Assembly: GCA_030598905.1 (NCBI GenBank)
Contig: JAUVPA010000085.1
Coordinates: forward strand, 1-7,502
Length of the DNA stretch: 7,502 bases
Direction of reading: 5' to 3'
DNA from: Acidimicrobiia bacterium
Lineage (GTDB): Bacteria > Actinomycetota > Acidimicrobiia > Spongiisociales > UBA5794
Position numbers and translations under genes: made by a program. Below, piece by piece: positions 1-6,152 of the stretch (positions are counted from its first letter, which is position 1; each line of letters opens with the position of its first letter). The notes under the pieces are model-generated. The model saw only the letters and a program-made list of their open reading frames with translations, ran no database searches and was not told where the DNA came from.

Positions 1-386
1 ACGCCGTCTGCTGCCGCGTACGGATTCGTCGCGATGACCGCAGCGACCTCTTGGCCCGGGAAGCGGACTTTGTCTGTCGCCAACACCGCGTGTGTGTCGT
101 TCGACAGGGTCGGCATCCAGGCCAGGTTGTGCTCCGCGAGCAGCTCGCCGGTCACCACGGCGATTACGCCGTCGACAGCCTCCGCCGCGGAAGTGTCGAT
201 GCCGTTGAGCGTGGCGTGCGCCCAAGGACTGCGGACGATCGCCATGTGGAGCATGCCGGGTAGTTCGATGTCATCGACGAAATTGCCCGCACCCTGGATC
301 AAACGGGCGTCTTCATGTCGCCTGACGTTGTGGCCGACTCCGCCGACCTCGGGTGATGTCTTTGGCGCGTGTTCGGTTGTTGTCAT
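1..386 (-). CDS. coxL: Molybdenum hydroxylase large (Mo-cofactor) subunit, CoxL-type, N-terminal part
   Basis: This is the first 128 codons of the catalytic subunit of a CO dehydrogenase/xanthine oxidase family molybdenum hydroxylase, running off the left edge. Translated from ATG at 386-384 it begins MTTTEHAPKTSPEVGGVGHN. It then shows the family's N-terminal signature at about residues 22-50 (RRHEDARLIQGAGNFVDDIE, then LPGMLHMAIVRSPWAHA), the start of the a/b hammerhead domain (PF01315 type). The start is fixed by a 4-base ATGA overlap with the coxS stop, implying translational coupling. A weak purine-rich stretch (GGGGACGGG) precedes the ATG. The full protein would be roughly 780-800 residues. 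The loop that separates true CO dehydrogenase (AYxCSFR) from other hydroxylases lies outside the window, so the substrate is open: CO, an aldehyde, a purine or an N-heterocycle are all possible. Family assignment is firm; the name coxL is a family label. Confidence 0.9.
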   Translation of the reverse strand, partial: MTTTEHAPKTSPEVGGVGHNVRRHEDARLIQGAGNFVDDIELPGMLHMAIVRSPWAHATLNGIDTSAAEAVDGVIAVVTGELLAEHNLAWMPTLSNDTHAVLATDKVRFPGQEVAAVIATNPYAAADG

Positions 387-868
387 TGCCCGTCCCCGTT
401 GTCTCCTGCCGAAACGGTTGCTCCTGCGGTTTGAATCGCCTTCACGATGTTGATGTACCCGGTGCAACGACACTTGTTGCCCGAGATGGCCCAGCGAACC
501 TCTTCGTCTGTGGGGTTCGGGTTCTCCTCGATGAGCGCCGATCCGACGAGCATCATCGCCGGGGTGCAGAAACCGCACTGCAGCCCGTGCTCTTCTTTGA
601 AAGCGGCCTGGATCGGGTGCAGCTCTCCGTTCTGTTTCAGCCCTTCGACCGTGGTGAGAGACCTTCCGTTCGCCTGGACGGCGAACATCGCGCAGGTCTT
701 CATCGGCGCCCCGTCGACGAGGACGGTGCATACGCCGCAGCTCACCGTATCGCACCCAATGTGGGTTCCGGTGAGGCCGGCCGTGGTGCGTATGAAGTCG
801 ACGAGAAGCAAGCGAGGCTCCACGTCGGCGGAGTGGTCGGTTCCGTTGATGGTGACGGTGATCTCCAT
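383..868 (-). CDS. coxS: Molybdenum hydroxylase small [2Fe-2S] subunit, CoxS-type
   Basis: This 161-residue iron-sulfur subunit carries electrons from the Mo site in CoxL to FAD in CoxM. All eight cluster ligands are visible. The plant-ferredoxin-like N-terminal domain has C39, C44, C47 and C59 (GCDTVSCGVC ... C). The all-helical C-terminal domain has C98, C101, C133 and C135 (QCGFC ... CRC). Length is normal for the family. The usual QCGFCTPGM reads QCGFCTPAM here. The ATG at 868 is preceded by GGGAGG five bases upstream; this site overlaps the coxM stop region (11-nt gap). The stop overlaps the coxL start as ATGA. Order medium-small-large is that of form I cox operons, but other members of the family share it. 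It should be cytoplasmic or associated with the inner face of the membrane. Confidence 0.95.
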   Translation of the reverse strand: MEITVTINGTDHSADVEPRLLLVDFIRTTAGLTGTHIGCDTVSCGVCTVLVDGAPMKTCAMFAVQANGRSLTTVEGLKQNGELHPIQAAFKEEHGLQCGFCTPAMMLVGSALIEENPNPTDEEVRWAISGNKCRCTGYINIVKAIQTAGATVSAGDNGDGQ

Positions 869-879
869 GGTTGCCTCCC

Positions 880-1749
880 TCAGCCCTGTGGTCCGGCCAG
901 TGATGCCGCCAGGCTTCGCTCGACGAAGACACGGACGACGTCTCGCTTGTACTCCGCCGAACCCCGAACATCGGACGATGGGTCGCAGGCGTTCTTGGCC
1001 ACCTGCGCCGCTTCGGCGAAGAGGCCTTCGCTCGGCTGGTTGCCGACGAGGAGAGCCTCGGCTTCGGGCACCTTCAGGTTGTGGGCGTAGACGGATGTGA
1101 GTCCGATGCCGGCCTTTGAGATGGCGCCGGCGTCGTCGAGTTCGAGGTGGGTGGCGACGCCGACGGTTGCGTAGTCGCCGACCTTGCGCTCGAGCTTCTG
1201 GTAGTTGCCGCCTCCCCGGCTGTAGCGAGGGACCCGAACCTCGGTGAGGAGTTCGGACGGCTGCAGCGACGTCGCGAACATGTCGACCAGGAAGTCCTGG
1301 ATTGGCACGACCCGCTCGCCTCCTTCACGGCTTTCGGCGACGACCTCAGCGTCGAGAGCGAGCATCACGGAGGCCCAGTCTCCCTCGGGGTCGTGATGGG
1401 CGATGGAGCCGCACAGCGTTCCGCGATTGCGCACCAAGGGATCGGCGACCCACGGCGCCGTCGACGCGATCAGTGTGTTTTCGCTCGAAACGACGTCCGA
1501 GTTGACGATGTCGTTGTGGCGGGCGAGCGCTTGGATTCGCATGTAGCCGTTGGAGCTTTCGATCGCATCGAGGTCCGGCAGCCCGTTGATGTCGACCAGA
1601 GTCCCCGGTGTGGCGAACCGCAGTTTCATCATGGGGATGAGGCTCTGGCCTCCAGCGAGGATCTTCACCTCCGATCCCCGCTCGGCGAGGATGTCGAGCA
1701 CTTCCTCCTTCGTCTTGGGTGCCACGTAGTCGAACGCTGCTGGATACAC
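880..1749 (-). CDS. coxM: Molybdenum hydroxylase medium (FAD-binding) subunit, CoxM-type
   Basis: This 289-residue flavoprotein subunit of the same hydroxylase complex passes electrons to the quinone pool or another acceptor. Residues 1-175 fit the FAD_binding_5 domain, and about 182-283 fit the CO dehydrogenase flavoprotein C-terminal domain. The first FAD motif is clear (LAGGQSLIPMMKLR, 31-44). The second, usually TIGG, reads TLCG at 111-114, followed by SIAHHDPEGDW. The start is GTG at 1749-1747 (protein MYPAAFDYV), the normal family N-terminus, with a strong Shine-Dalgarno six bases upstream. It is first of the coxM-coxS-coxL operon and faces the methyltransferase gene across a 106-bp control region. 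Length and domain order are normal, with no sign of damage. Confidence 0.94.
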   Translation of the reverse strand: MYPAAFDYVAPKTKEEVLDILAERGSEVKILAGGQSLIPMMKLRFATPGTLVDINGLPDLDAIESSNGYMRIQALARHNDIVNSDVVSSENTLIASTAPWVADPLVRNRGTLCGSIAHHDPEGDWASVMLALDAEVVAESREGGERVVPIQDFLVDMFATSLQPSELLTEVRVPRYSRGGGNYQKLERKVGDYATVGVATHLELDDAGAISKAGIGLTSVYAHNLKVPEAEALLVGNQPSEGLFAEAAQVAKNACDPSSDVRGSAEYKRDVVRVFVERSLAASLAGPQG

Positions 1750-1752
1750 GCC

Positions 1753-1760
1753 TCACCTCC
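1753..1760 (-). promoter_or_regulatory. Shine-Dalgarno site of coxM
   Basis: GGAGGTGA on the minus strand is a near-perfect match to the 16S anti-SD. GGAGG ends 6 bases before the GTG at 1749, which supports GTG as the real start. Confidence 0.8.
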
Positions 1761-1775
1761 GGAGTCGTCGGCTCG

Positions 1776-1787
1776 AGTGTCGACACT
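1776..1787. promoter_or_regulatory. Perfect 12-bp palindrome, possible operator facing coxM
   Basis: AGTGTCGACACT is a perfect palindrome in the divergent control region. On the minus strand it overlaps TAGTGT (1788-1783), a possible -10 (TAnnnT) that would give a leader of about 25 nt to coxM; I found no convincing -35. Its core TGTCGACA nearly matches the core of a second palindrome at 1831-1842. Core shape TGT-N2-ACA is compatible with GntR/FadR-type operators, but no regulator is encoded in the window. Operator function is inference. Confidence 0.35.
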
Positions 1788-1830
1788 ACCGATATCGATT
1801 CGACTGAATGACGAAAAGATCGGATAGTTT

Positions 1831-1842
1831 TCTGTTGACAGA
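1831..1842. promoter_or_regulatory. Palindrome TCTGTTGACAGA, possible operator facing the methyltransferase gene
   Basis: Five-base arms (TCTGT/ACAGA) flank a 2-base centre. The core TGTTGACA differs by one base from the palindrome at 1776-1787, and the centres are 55 bp apart. It lies just after TAGTTT (1825-1830), a possible plus-strand -10, and just before the Shine-Dalgarno of the methyltransferase, so it would cover the expected transcription start. The embedded TTGACA looks like a -35 but has no usable -10 at the right distance before the gene. Confidence 0.35.
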
Positions 1843-1843
1843 T

Positions 1844-1850
1844 GAGGAGG
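1844..1850 (+). promoter_or_regulatory. Shine-Dalgarno that fixes the methyltransferase start
   Basis: GAGGAGG lies 5 bases before GTG at 1856. The upstream in-frame ATG at 1808 has no Shine-Dalgarno, so GTG 1856 is the better start. Confidence 0.75.
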
Positions 1851-1855
1851 TCCCT

Positions 1856-2902
1856 GTGGACCGGGAAAAGGCAATGGCATTCGTCGATCAGTTCACGGCG
1901 ATGGCCTCACACACAACCACGATCGCCCTGCTCGCGATCGCAGATAGGACGGATCTGCTGAGGGTCATGGTCGGCAAGGGCGGCATGACTGCAGTAGACA
2001 TTGCGACCGAAGCCGAACTCGAAGAGAGGTATGTCACCGAGATCGCGGCCGGCCTGGCCGCCGCCGGTGTTCTCGGCTATGACCCGAACTTCGAGCGATT
2101 CTCGCTCTCCGATGAGATCGCCGCCGTGGTGGCCGACGACACCTCTCCCTATGCGATGGTCGGCTGGCTCGACACTCTGCCAGCGACGATGTCACGGCTC
2201 CGCGAGATCGCCGACGCGACCCGCCATGGGGGAGGGGTGCCTTTCGAAGAGTTCGGCGACGACATGGTGCGCGGTATCGACCGGGGTAGCGCGCCGTCGA
2301 TGCGGATATTGCTGACGCGGCGCTGGCTGCCCGCGATGCCCGACGTCGTGGAGCGCTTGTCGGCCGGTGACTCGATAGCCGATGTCGGATGTGGGTCCGG
2401 AGCAGCTGCGATTGCGATGGCAACGGCGTACCCGGCGTCGACCATCTGGGGATTTGACGTTCACGAGGGTTCGATCGAGCAGGCGAAGGCCAAGGTGTCG
2501 TCGCACTCGAACGTGCACTTCGAGGCCCGATCGGGTGATGACATTCCCACCGACATCGGCTTTGGGCTCATCACCACTTTCGATGTGATCCACGACCTCT
2601 TCGATCCGCTCGGCACCGTGCGCAGGATCCGCGAGGCCCTCGCCGAAGGGGGGGCCTACCTCATGGTGGAGCCGCGGATGTCGGCGCGCCTCGAGGAGAA
2701 CCTGCATGCCCGGGGGGCGCTGCTCTACGGAATCTCGACGCTGCACTGTCTGACACAATCTCTCGCCATCGGGGGTGCCGGCCTCGGCGCGGCGTGGGGT
2801 CCGGAGAAGGCCGAGGCGCTGTGTCGCGAGGCGGGGTTCTCGTCGTTCGAAGAGTTGCCGATCGACAACCCGTTTTCCGCCTTCTACCGCGTCGGGGGGT
2901 AG
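1856..2902 (+). CDS. Class I SAM-dependent methyltransferase with N-terminal winged-helix-like domain
   Basis: This 348-residue protein (from GTG 1856; 364 residues if ATG 1808 is used) is predicted to transfer a methyl group from S-adenosylmethionine to an unknown small-molecule acceptor. Residues about 20-90 look like the winged-helix/dimerisation domain of O-methyltransferase-like enzymes (ALLAIADRTDLLRVM, then ATEAELEERYVTEIAAGLAA). SAM motif I is IADVGCGSG at 174-182, the acidic ribose-binding residue is probably D201 (GFDVHEGS), and the post-motif is FDVIHDLFDP at 242-251. The tail has LHCLTQSLAIGGAGLGAAWG at 296-315. The overall layout recalls mycobacterial Rv2258c and its relatives, once called transcriptional regulators because of the N-terminal domain. 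It is divergent from coxM and lies 83 bp before the transporter gene on the same strand. The substrate cannot be inferred; a role linked to the hydroxylase is possible but rests only on position. Confidence 0.87.
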   Translation: MDREKAMAFVDQFTAMASHTTTIALLAIADRTDLLRVMVGKGGMTAVDIATEAELEERYVTEIAAGLAAAGVLGYDPNFERFSLSDEIAAVVADDTSPYAMVGWLDTLPATMSRLREIADATRHGGGVPFEEFGDDMVRGIDRGSAPSMRILLTRRWLPAMPDVVERLSAGDSIADVGCGSGAAAIAMATAYPASTIWGFDVHEGSIEQAKAKVSSHSNVHFEARSGDDIPTDIGFGLITTFDVIHDLFDPLGTVRRIREALAEGGAYLMVEPRMSARLEENLHARGALLYGISTLHCLTQSLAIGGAGLGAAWGPEKAEALCREAGFSSFEELPIDNPFSAFYRVGG

Positions 2903-2985
2903 CAACCAGCCCGTTCTTGCAGAAGAAACGCGCATTGTGGACGCGCTGGCTACGCAAGAATGGTCGACTTCGGGGGTATCTCACC

Positions 2986-3915
2986 TTGTCGAAACGATCG
3001 ATCGCCATCGGATCCGCGCTGCTCGCGGTGTATGTCGTCTGGGGGACGACATACCTGGCGTTGCGCTTCGGCCTGGAGGGTTTCCCGCCGTTCATCCTCA
3101 ACGGCATCCGATTCGTCATCGCCGGTGCCGTCCTCTTCGTCATCGCCCGGCTCCGCCAGAGGCCGCTGCCAACTCGCCGTCAGTGGCTCAACGCCGCGAA
3201 GGTGGGAACGGTGATGATGGTGGGTGGCGTGGGTTTGGTGACGATTGCGGAGGACGTCGGCGTCGGGTCCGGCATCGCCGCCACTGCCGTTGCCGTGATT
3301 CCTGTGTGGACGGCGCTTATCGCGGGGTTCCTCGGCAGCTGGCCCAACCGGCTCGAGTGGGTCGGCCTTGCGGTCGGCCTGGCCGGCGTAGTGGTGCTTG
3401 CGCAGGAGGGTGATTTCCGGGCGACGGCTGTCGGCGCGGCACTGATCATCATCGCGCCGATCCTCTGGGCGCTCGGTTCGGTGTGGAGCACAAGGCTGGA
3501 CTTGCCAACGGCACCAACGATGTCCACGGCCGTGCAGCTGTTCGCCGGGGGAGCGGTGATGCTCGTGCTGGGACCGTTGCGTGGGGAGCGCATGGAAGGC
3601 ATGCCTCCACCGCAAGCGTGGCTGGCGTTGGCTTACCTGATCGTGCTGGGCTCGATTGTCGCCTACACGGCGTACGTGTACCTGCTGCAGAAGGTGCGGC
3701 CGGCGCTGTCTACCAGCTACGCGTACGTCAACCCGGTCGTCGCTGTGTTTGTCGGCATCACGATCGGTGGCGAGATCATCACCGGGCCGATCTACATCGC
3801 GATGCCGCTGATTCTGCTCGGTGTTGCGTTGGTCACTCTGGCGAATCGGCGCAGCCGACGTGCGGAGCCCGAGCCTCTCGCCAAGCGACCTGTGCCGCTC
3901 GAAGAGGCCGCCTGA
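2986..3915 (+). CDS. yedA: EamA/DMT superfamily transporter, YedA-like
   Basis: This 309-residue inner-membrane transporter of the drug/metabolite superfamily has two EamA repeats (about 8-139 and 148-287) of five helices each. Recognisable signatures are YVVWGTTYLALRFGLEGFPP at 15-34 in helix 1 and its loop, LEWVGLAVGLAGVVVL at 123-138, and LSTSYAYVNPVVAVFVG at 241-257 followed by GGE. These match E. coli YedA closely from memory, and the length is the same class (about 306). The substrate is unknown; relatives export amino acids or metabolites. The start chosen is TTG 2986, which places helix 1 near the N-terminus and has a weak GGGGGT eight bases upstream. TTG 2935 is the alternative, adding 17 residues. 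Earlier in-frame codons overlap the methyltransferase and are unlikely. The C-terminus (288-309) is charged and should be cytoplasmic. It may be cotranscribed with the methyltransferase. Confidence 0.9.
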   Translation: MSKRSIAIGSALLAVYVVWGTTYLALRFGLEGFPPFILNGIRFVIAGAVLFVIARLRQRPLPTRRQWLNAAKVGTVMMVGGVGLVTIAEDVGVGSGIAATAVAVIPVWTALIAGFLGSWPNRLEWVGLAVGLAGVVVLAQEGDFRATAVGAALIIIAPILWALGSVWSTRLDLPTAPTMSTAVQLFAGGAVMLVLGPLRGERMEGMPPPQAWLALAYLIVLGSIVAYTAYVYLLQKVRPALSTSYAYVNPVVAVFVGITIGGEIITGPIYIAMPLILLGVALVTLANRRSRRAEPEPLAKRPVPLEEAA

Positions 3916-3918
3916 CGG

Positions 3919-5646
3919 CTACGCGTCGAGCGCCACAACGTCGTACTGGTGCTCTCCGGTCTCGACCACGACGACCCTGGAATGGGTCTCTGCGTCGAGG
4001 GCCTCGAGAACGGCTTCGACCGAATCCATGTGCCTCGGCATCTCGGCAGTGTGCAGAGTGTCGACGCGTGCCGTCGTTGCGGCGAGCGCCTCGAGCAGCT
4101 CGCGACCGTTCCTGCTGACGAGGATGACCTCACGAACGGCAACCTCATCGCGGGGATGGTCCGGTGCCGCCTCACGGTCCTCGCGGAAGACGAGGAAGTG
4201 ATACCAGGCGACGGCGCCCGCTGTGAGGAGGATTGCAATCGGTACCGCCGCGGTGCTCAGCGAGGCGCCTTGGAGCGTTCCTTCCAGGATGTCTTCGACC
4301 AAGATGAAGATGAGGATGACCAGGTTGACGAGCGCCACGAGACCGGTGGCGCCGAAGAGCAGGAACAGGTAGATCCTCCTCGTCACCGAGGCCAGCTCAT
4401 GGCCCGGGTCGTCGGCGCGGTAGCTCCGGATGGTCGACCAGTAGCGCCACCACAGCGGGATGCCGATGATCAACAACGTCAACGCCACGGCAACAACATC
4501 GCCGCGGGATCCCGTCACGAGGTCGCTGCCACCAATGGCGTCGATGGCGATCGTGATCAGAGTGGCGAGCCCACCGGCCGCGACGAGCAGCCCTGAACCC
4601 GACAGCACGTAGTCGTACACTCGGTCTACTTCGGTGCGTTGCCGTTCCGCGCGGTCGCCGAGAACAACACCGTGGTAGCCCCAGCTTGCCGCTCCCACAG
4701 CAATCGCAGCAACGGCTCCTGGCATGAAGTCGAAGTGGGCAGCTGCCGACACGGTTCCCGGGTCACCCAGCAACCATTGGAGGACACCGAAGAGCGCCGT
4801 TCCGGATCCGATGACTACTGCGGTCACACCTCCCAGAATCCCGAGGAGCACGACATAGGCGAGCCACGAGGGTGTACGAGGAGCGGATCGGGCGTGCCGC
4901 AGCCAGTACCACGCCCACACCGGTGCGGCAATGGCGAGGATCACGAGCGGCTCGGCGATCGATTCGACACCGGAGTCCACGATGCTGGTGGCGAGAACGG
5001 CGCCGTAGAGCTCTTGGAGAACAGTTGAAAGGGCCCAGCCGGCTGCGGTGAGTGAAGTAATGAGCCCGATGGCCGAGCCAAGGAGCAGGTGAACGGCCAT
5101 CCGCCGTTTATCGGCCCAGCGCGTGGCAGCCCACCAGTGGGCGGTCCACACGAGGCCCCAAATGATCCCGTTGATCACCAGGCTCCGGTTCACGTCGCCA
5201 TCGCGGAGCAGCTCGCCAATGAACCCGATCAGCAGCGACAGTGTCGCGATCAGAGAACCGATCAGAGCAACCGTCAGATAGAAAGCCCACCCGAACGATC
5301 TCCGCTCTGCCGGGTCCTCTCGCAGTCGGCGCGAGGTGAAGTACCCGAGGCCGGCGTAGACGGGGAGGCCGACGACGACAAAGGCAACCGACCGAGCGAT
5401 GTCGGCGCTGGCGGTGGCGACGGTCGATCCCGCCGATGCGATGGCGTCCACGATTCCAGCAAGGCCGAGGCCGGCGAGAAGCAACGTGACGAGCATGAAC
5501 GTGTAGACGAAGAACCGCCGGATGGCGACTCCGGCGCCCTGGGTTGCGCTGCGGTCACGCGTGGAGACGCTGCGCACGATCAGCACGACGATGCCGACGA
5601 CGATTGCCAGCGGGAGCAGCGAGGTCAGGATTTCGAAAACCATCAT
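3919..5646 (-). CDS. Polytopic membrane protein with six DUF5671-like two-helix repeats and a C-terminal soluble domain
   Basis: This 575-residue integral membrane protein is of unknown function. After one N-terminal helix (about 4-26) it has six tandem two-helix units starting near residues 43, 115, 181, 258, 341 and 422. The first helix of most units opens with a basic or aromatic motif (RRFFVY, RRSFGW, RRMAV, DRVYDY, RRIYLF). The second ends in an aromatic cluster (GLPVY 93-97, W163-W172, APVWAWYW 241-248, SWGY 321-324, IPLWWRYW 396-403, AWYH 480-483). This is the DUF5671 pattern, giving about 13 membrane segments. Residues 501-575 form a soluble domain with alternating strands and helices, probably cytoplasmic. 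The start is ATG 5646, with GGAGG seven bases upstream, rather than the longer frame from 5679. It overlaps the upstream NTF2-like gene as ATGA and ends 3 bp from the converging transporter gene. Confidence 0.85.
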   Translation of the reverse strand: MMVFEILTSLLPLAIVVGIVVLIVRSVSTRDRSATQGAGVAIRRFFVYTFMLVTLLLAGLGLAGIVDAIASAGSTVATASADIARSVAFVVVGLPVYAGLGYFTSRRLREDPAERRSFGWAFYLTVALIGSLIATLSLLIGFIGELLRDGDVNRSLVINGIIWGLVWTAHWWAATRWADKRRMAVHLLLGSAIGLITSLTAAGWALSTVLQELYGAVLATSIVDSGVESIAEPLVILAIAAPVWAWYWLRHARSAPRTPSWLAYVVLLGILGGVTAVVIGSGTALFGVLQWLLGDPGTVSAAAHFDFMPGAVAAIAVGAASWGYHGVVLGDRAERQRTEVDRVYDYVLSGSGLLVAAGGLATLITIAIDAIGGSDLVTGSRGDVVAVALTLLIIGIPLWWRYWSTIRSYRADDPGHELASVTRRIYLFLLFGATGLVALVNLVILIFILVEDILEGTLQGASLSTAAVPIAILLTAGAVAWYHFLVFREDREAAPDHPRDEVAVREVILVSRNGRELLEALAATTARVDTLHTAEMPRHMDSVEAVLEALDAETHSRVVVVETGEHQYDVVALDA

Positions 5647-6098
5647 GGTCGTACCTCCGGACAGTGATAGAAGGGCCACGGAGCCTCCGCAATCAGCCAG
5701 AGGTCCGTTTGGTGCTCGAGGATGAAGGTTTCTTCAAATGTGTATCCGCCACCGGTGAACGGACCTTCGCCATTTGTCTCGGTGATGCGAACGTCGACTC
5801 GGGCCGTGTCGGTCCCGACGTCGGCGTTGACGATGACGACCCGAGCATCGTCGGGAGCGGCGTGGCGCAGTTCGGACGGTTCGCAACCGTCTGCCAACTC
5901 GTTGGTCAGCTGGTCGAAGGCATCGTCGGTGTCGCCGTCTAGGACGCCCTGGACGTAGCGCTGGACGGTGCCTTGCGGCGTTGCTACATCGAGCTGGGTC
6001 GGAGCTCGCAATGCGAGAACCACCGCAACGACCACGAGCAAAGCAACGATCATCGAGGTGGCCGCCAAGAAGGTTCGAGTCGATGTTTCCGTCGCCAT
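5643..6098 (-). CDS. Membrane-anchored NTF2-like extracytoplasmic protein
   Basis: This 151-residue protein has one hydrophobic segment at about 11-31 (LAATSMIVALLVVVAVVLAL) and no lipobox cysteine, so it is likely anchored with its C-terminus outside the cell. Residues 40-140 resemble NTF2-like/lumazine-binding-like domains often found in actinobacterial secreted proteins: an opening helix pair (TPQGTVQRYVQGVLDGDTDD), then strands (ARVVIVNADV, ARVDVRITET, FEETFILEHQ) and a closing W-L-I strand. C72 and C146 are the only cysteines and could pair outside the cell. The start is ATG 6098, with GGGGAGA about eight or nine bases upstream. The stop overlaps the DUF5671 gene start (ATGA), so the two are translated together and their products may act together in the membrane. 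Fold assignment is from pattern only, and no function is known. Confidence 0.78.
   Translation of the reverse strand: MATETSTRTFLAATSMIVALLVVVAVVLALRAPTQLDVATPQGTVQRYVQGVLDGDTDDAFDQLTNELADGCEPSELRHAAPDDARVVIVNADVGTDTARVDVRITETNGEGPFTGGGYTFEETFILEHQTDLWLIAEAPWPFYHCPEVRP
5654..5658 (-). promoter_or_regulatory. Shine-Dalgarno that fixes the DUF5671 protein start
   Basis: GGAGG on the minus strand lies 7 bases before ATG 5646. This selects the double ATG at 5646/5643 and rules out the longer in-frame start at 5679. The site lies inside the last codons of the upstream gene. Confidence 0.75.
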
Positions 6099-6152
6099 GG
6101 CGACATCGTCTCCCCGTGAGACAACATTGCCTATGGGGGAAGGCCCCGACTC

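Noticed and set aside
353..1090. Long plus-strand open frames opposite coxS and coxM (also 447-1100 and 1147-1827)
   Set aside because: They lie antisense to genes with complete family motifs, have low-complexity Arg/Pro-rich translations and no recognisable domain. Such shadows are expected at this GC content.
1835..1840. TTGACA as a -35 box for the methyltransferase
   Set aside because: A matching -10 would fall at or after the GTG start and no such box is present. The hexamer is better explained as part of the palindrome at 1831-1842.
2192..2935. Minus-strand frame of 247 codons opposite the methyltransferase
   Set aside because: The plus strand has clear SAM motifs in order and a Shine-Dalgarno start. 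The antisense translation shows nothing recognisable.
2794..2985. Longer N-terminus for the DMT transporter starting at 2794
   Set aside because: It would overlap the last 109 bases of the methyltransferase, and the added residues look like a frame-shifted reading of that gene. The homologous region begins just after TTG 2986.
5089..5667. Long plus-strand frames opposite the DUF5671 gene (also 3949-4596 and 4639-5028)
   Set aside because: Their translations are rich in D, E, G, R and Q with no domain, as expected from the complement of hydrophobic codons. The opposite strand shows membrane repeats and a well-placed Shine-Dalgarno.
6134..6146. GGGG...CCCC hairpin between the CoA-binding and NTF2-like genes as a terminator
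   Set aside because: The stem is about 4 bp with no following T-run on either strand. The short gap and shared direction favour read-through in one operon.
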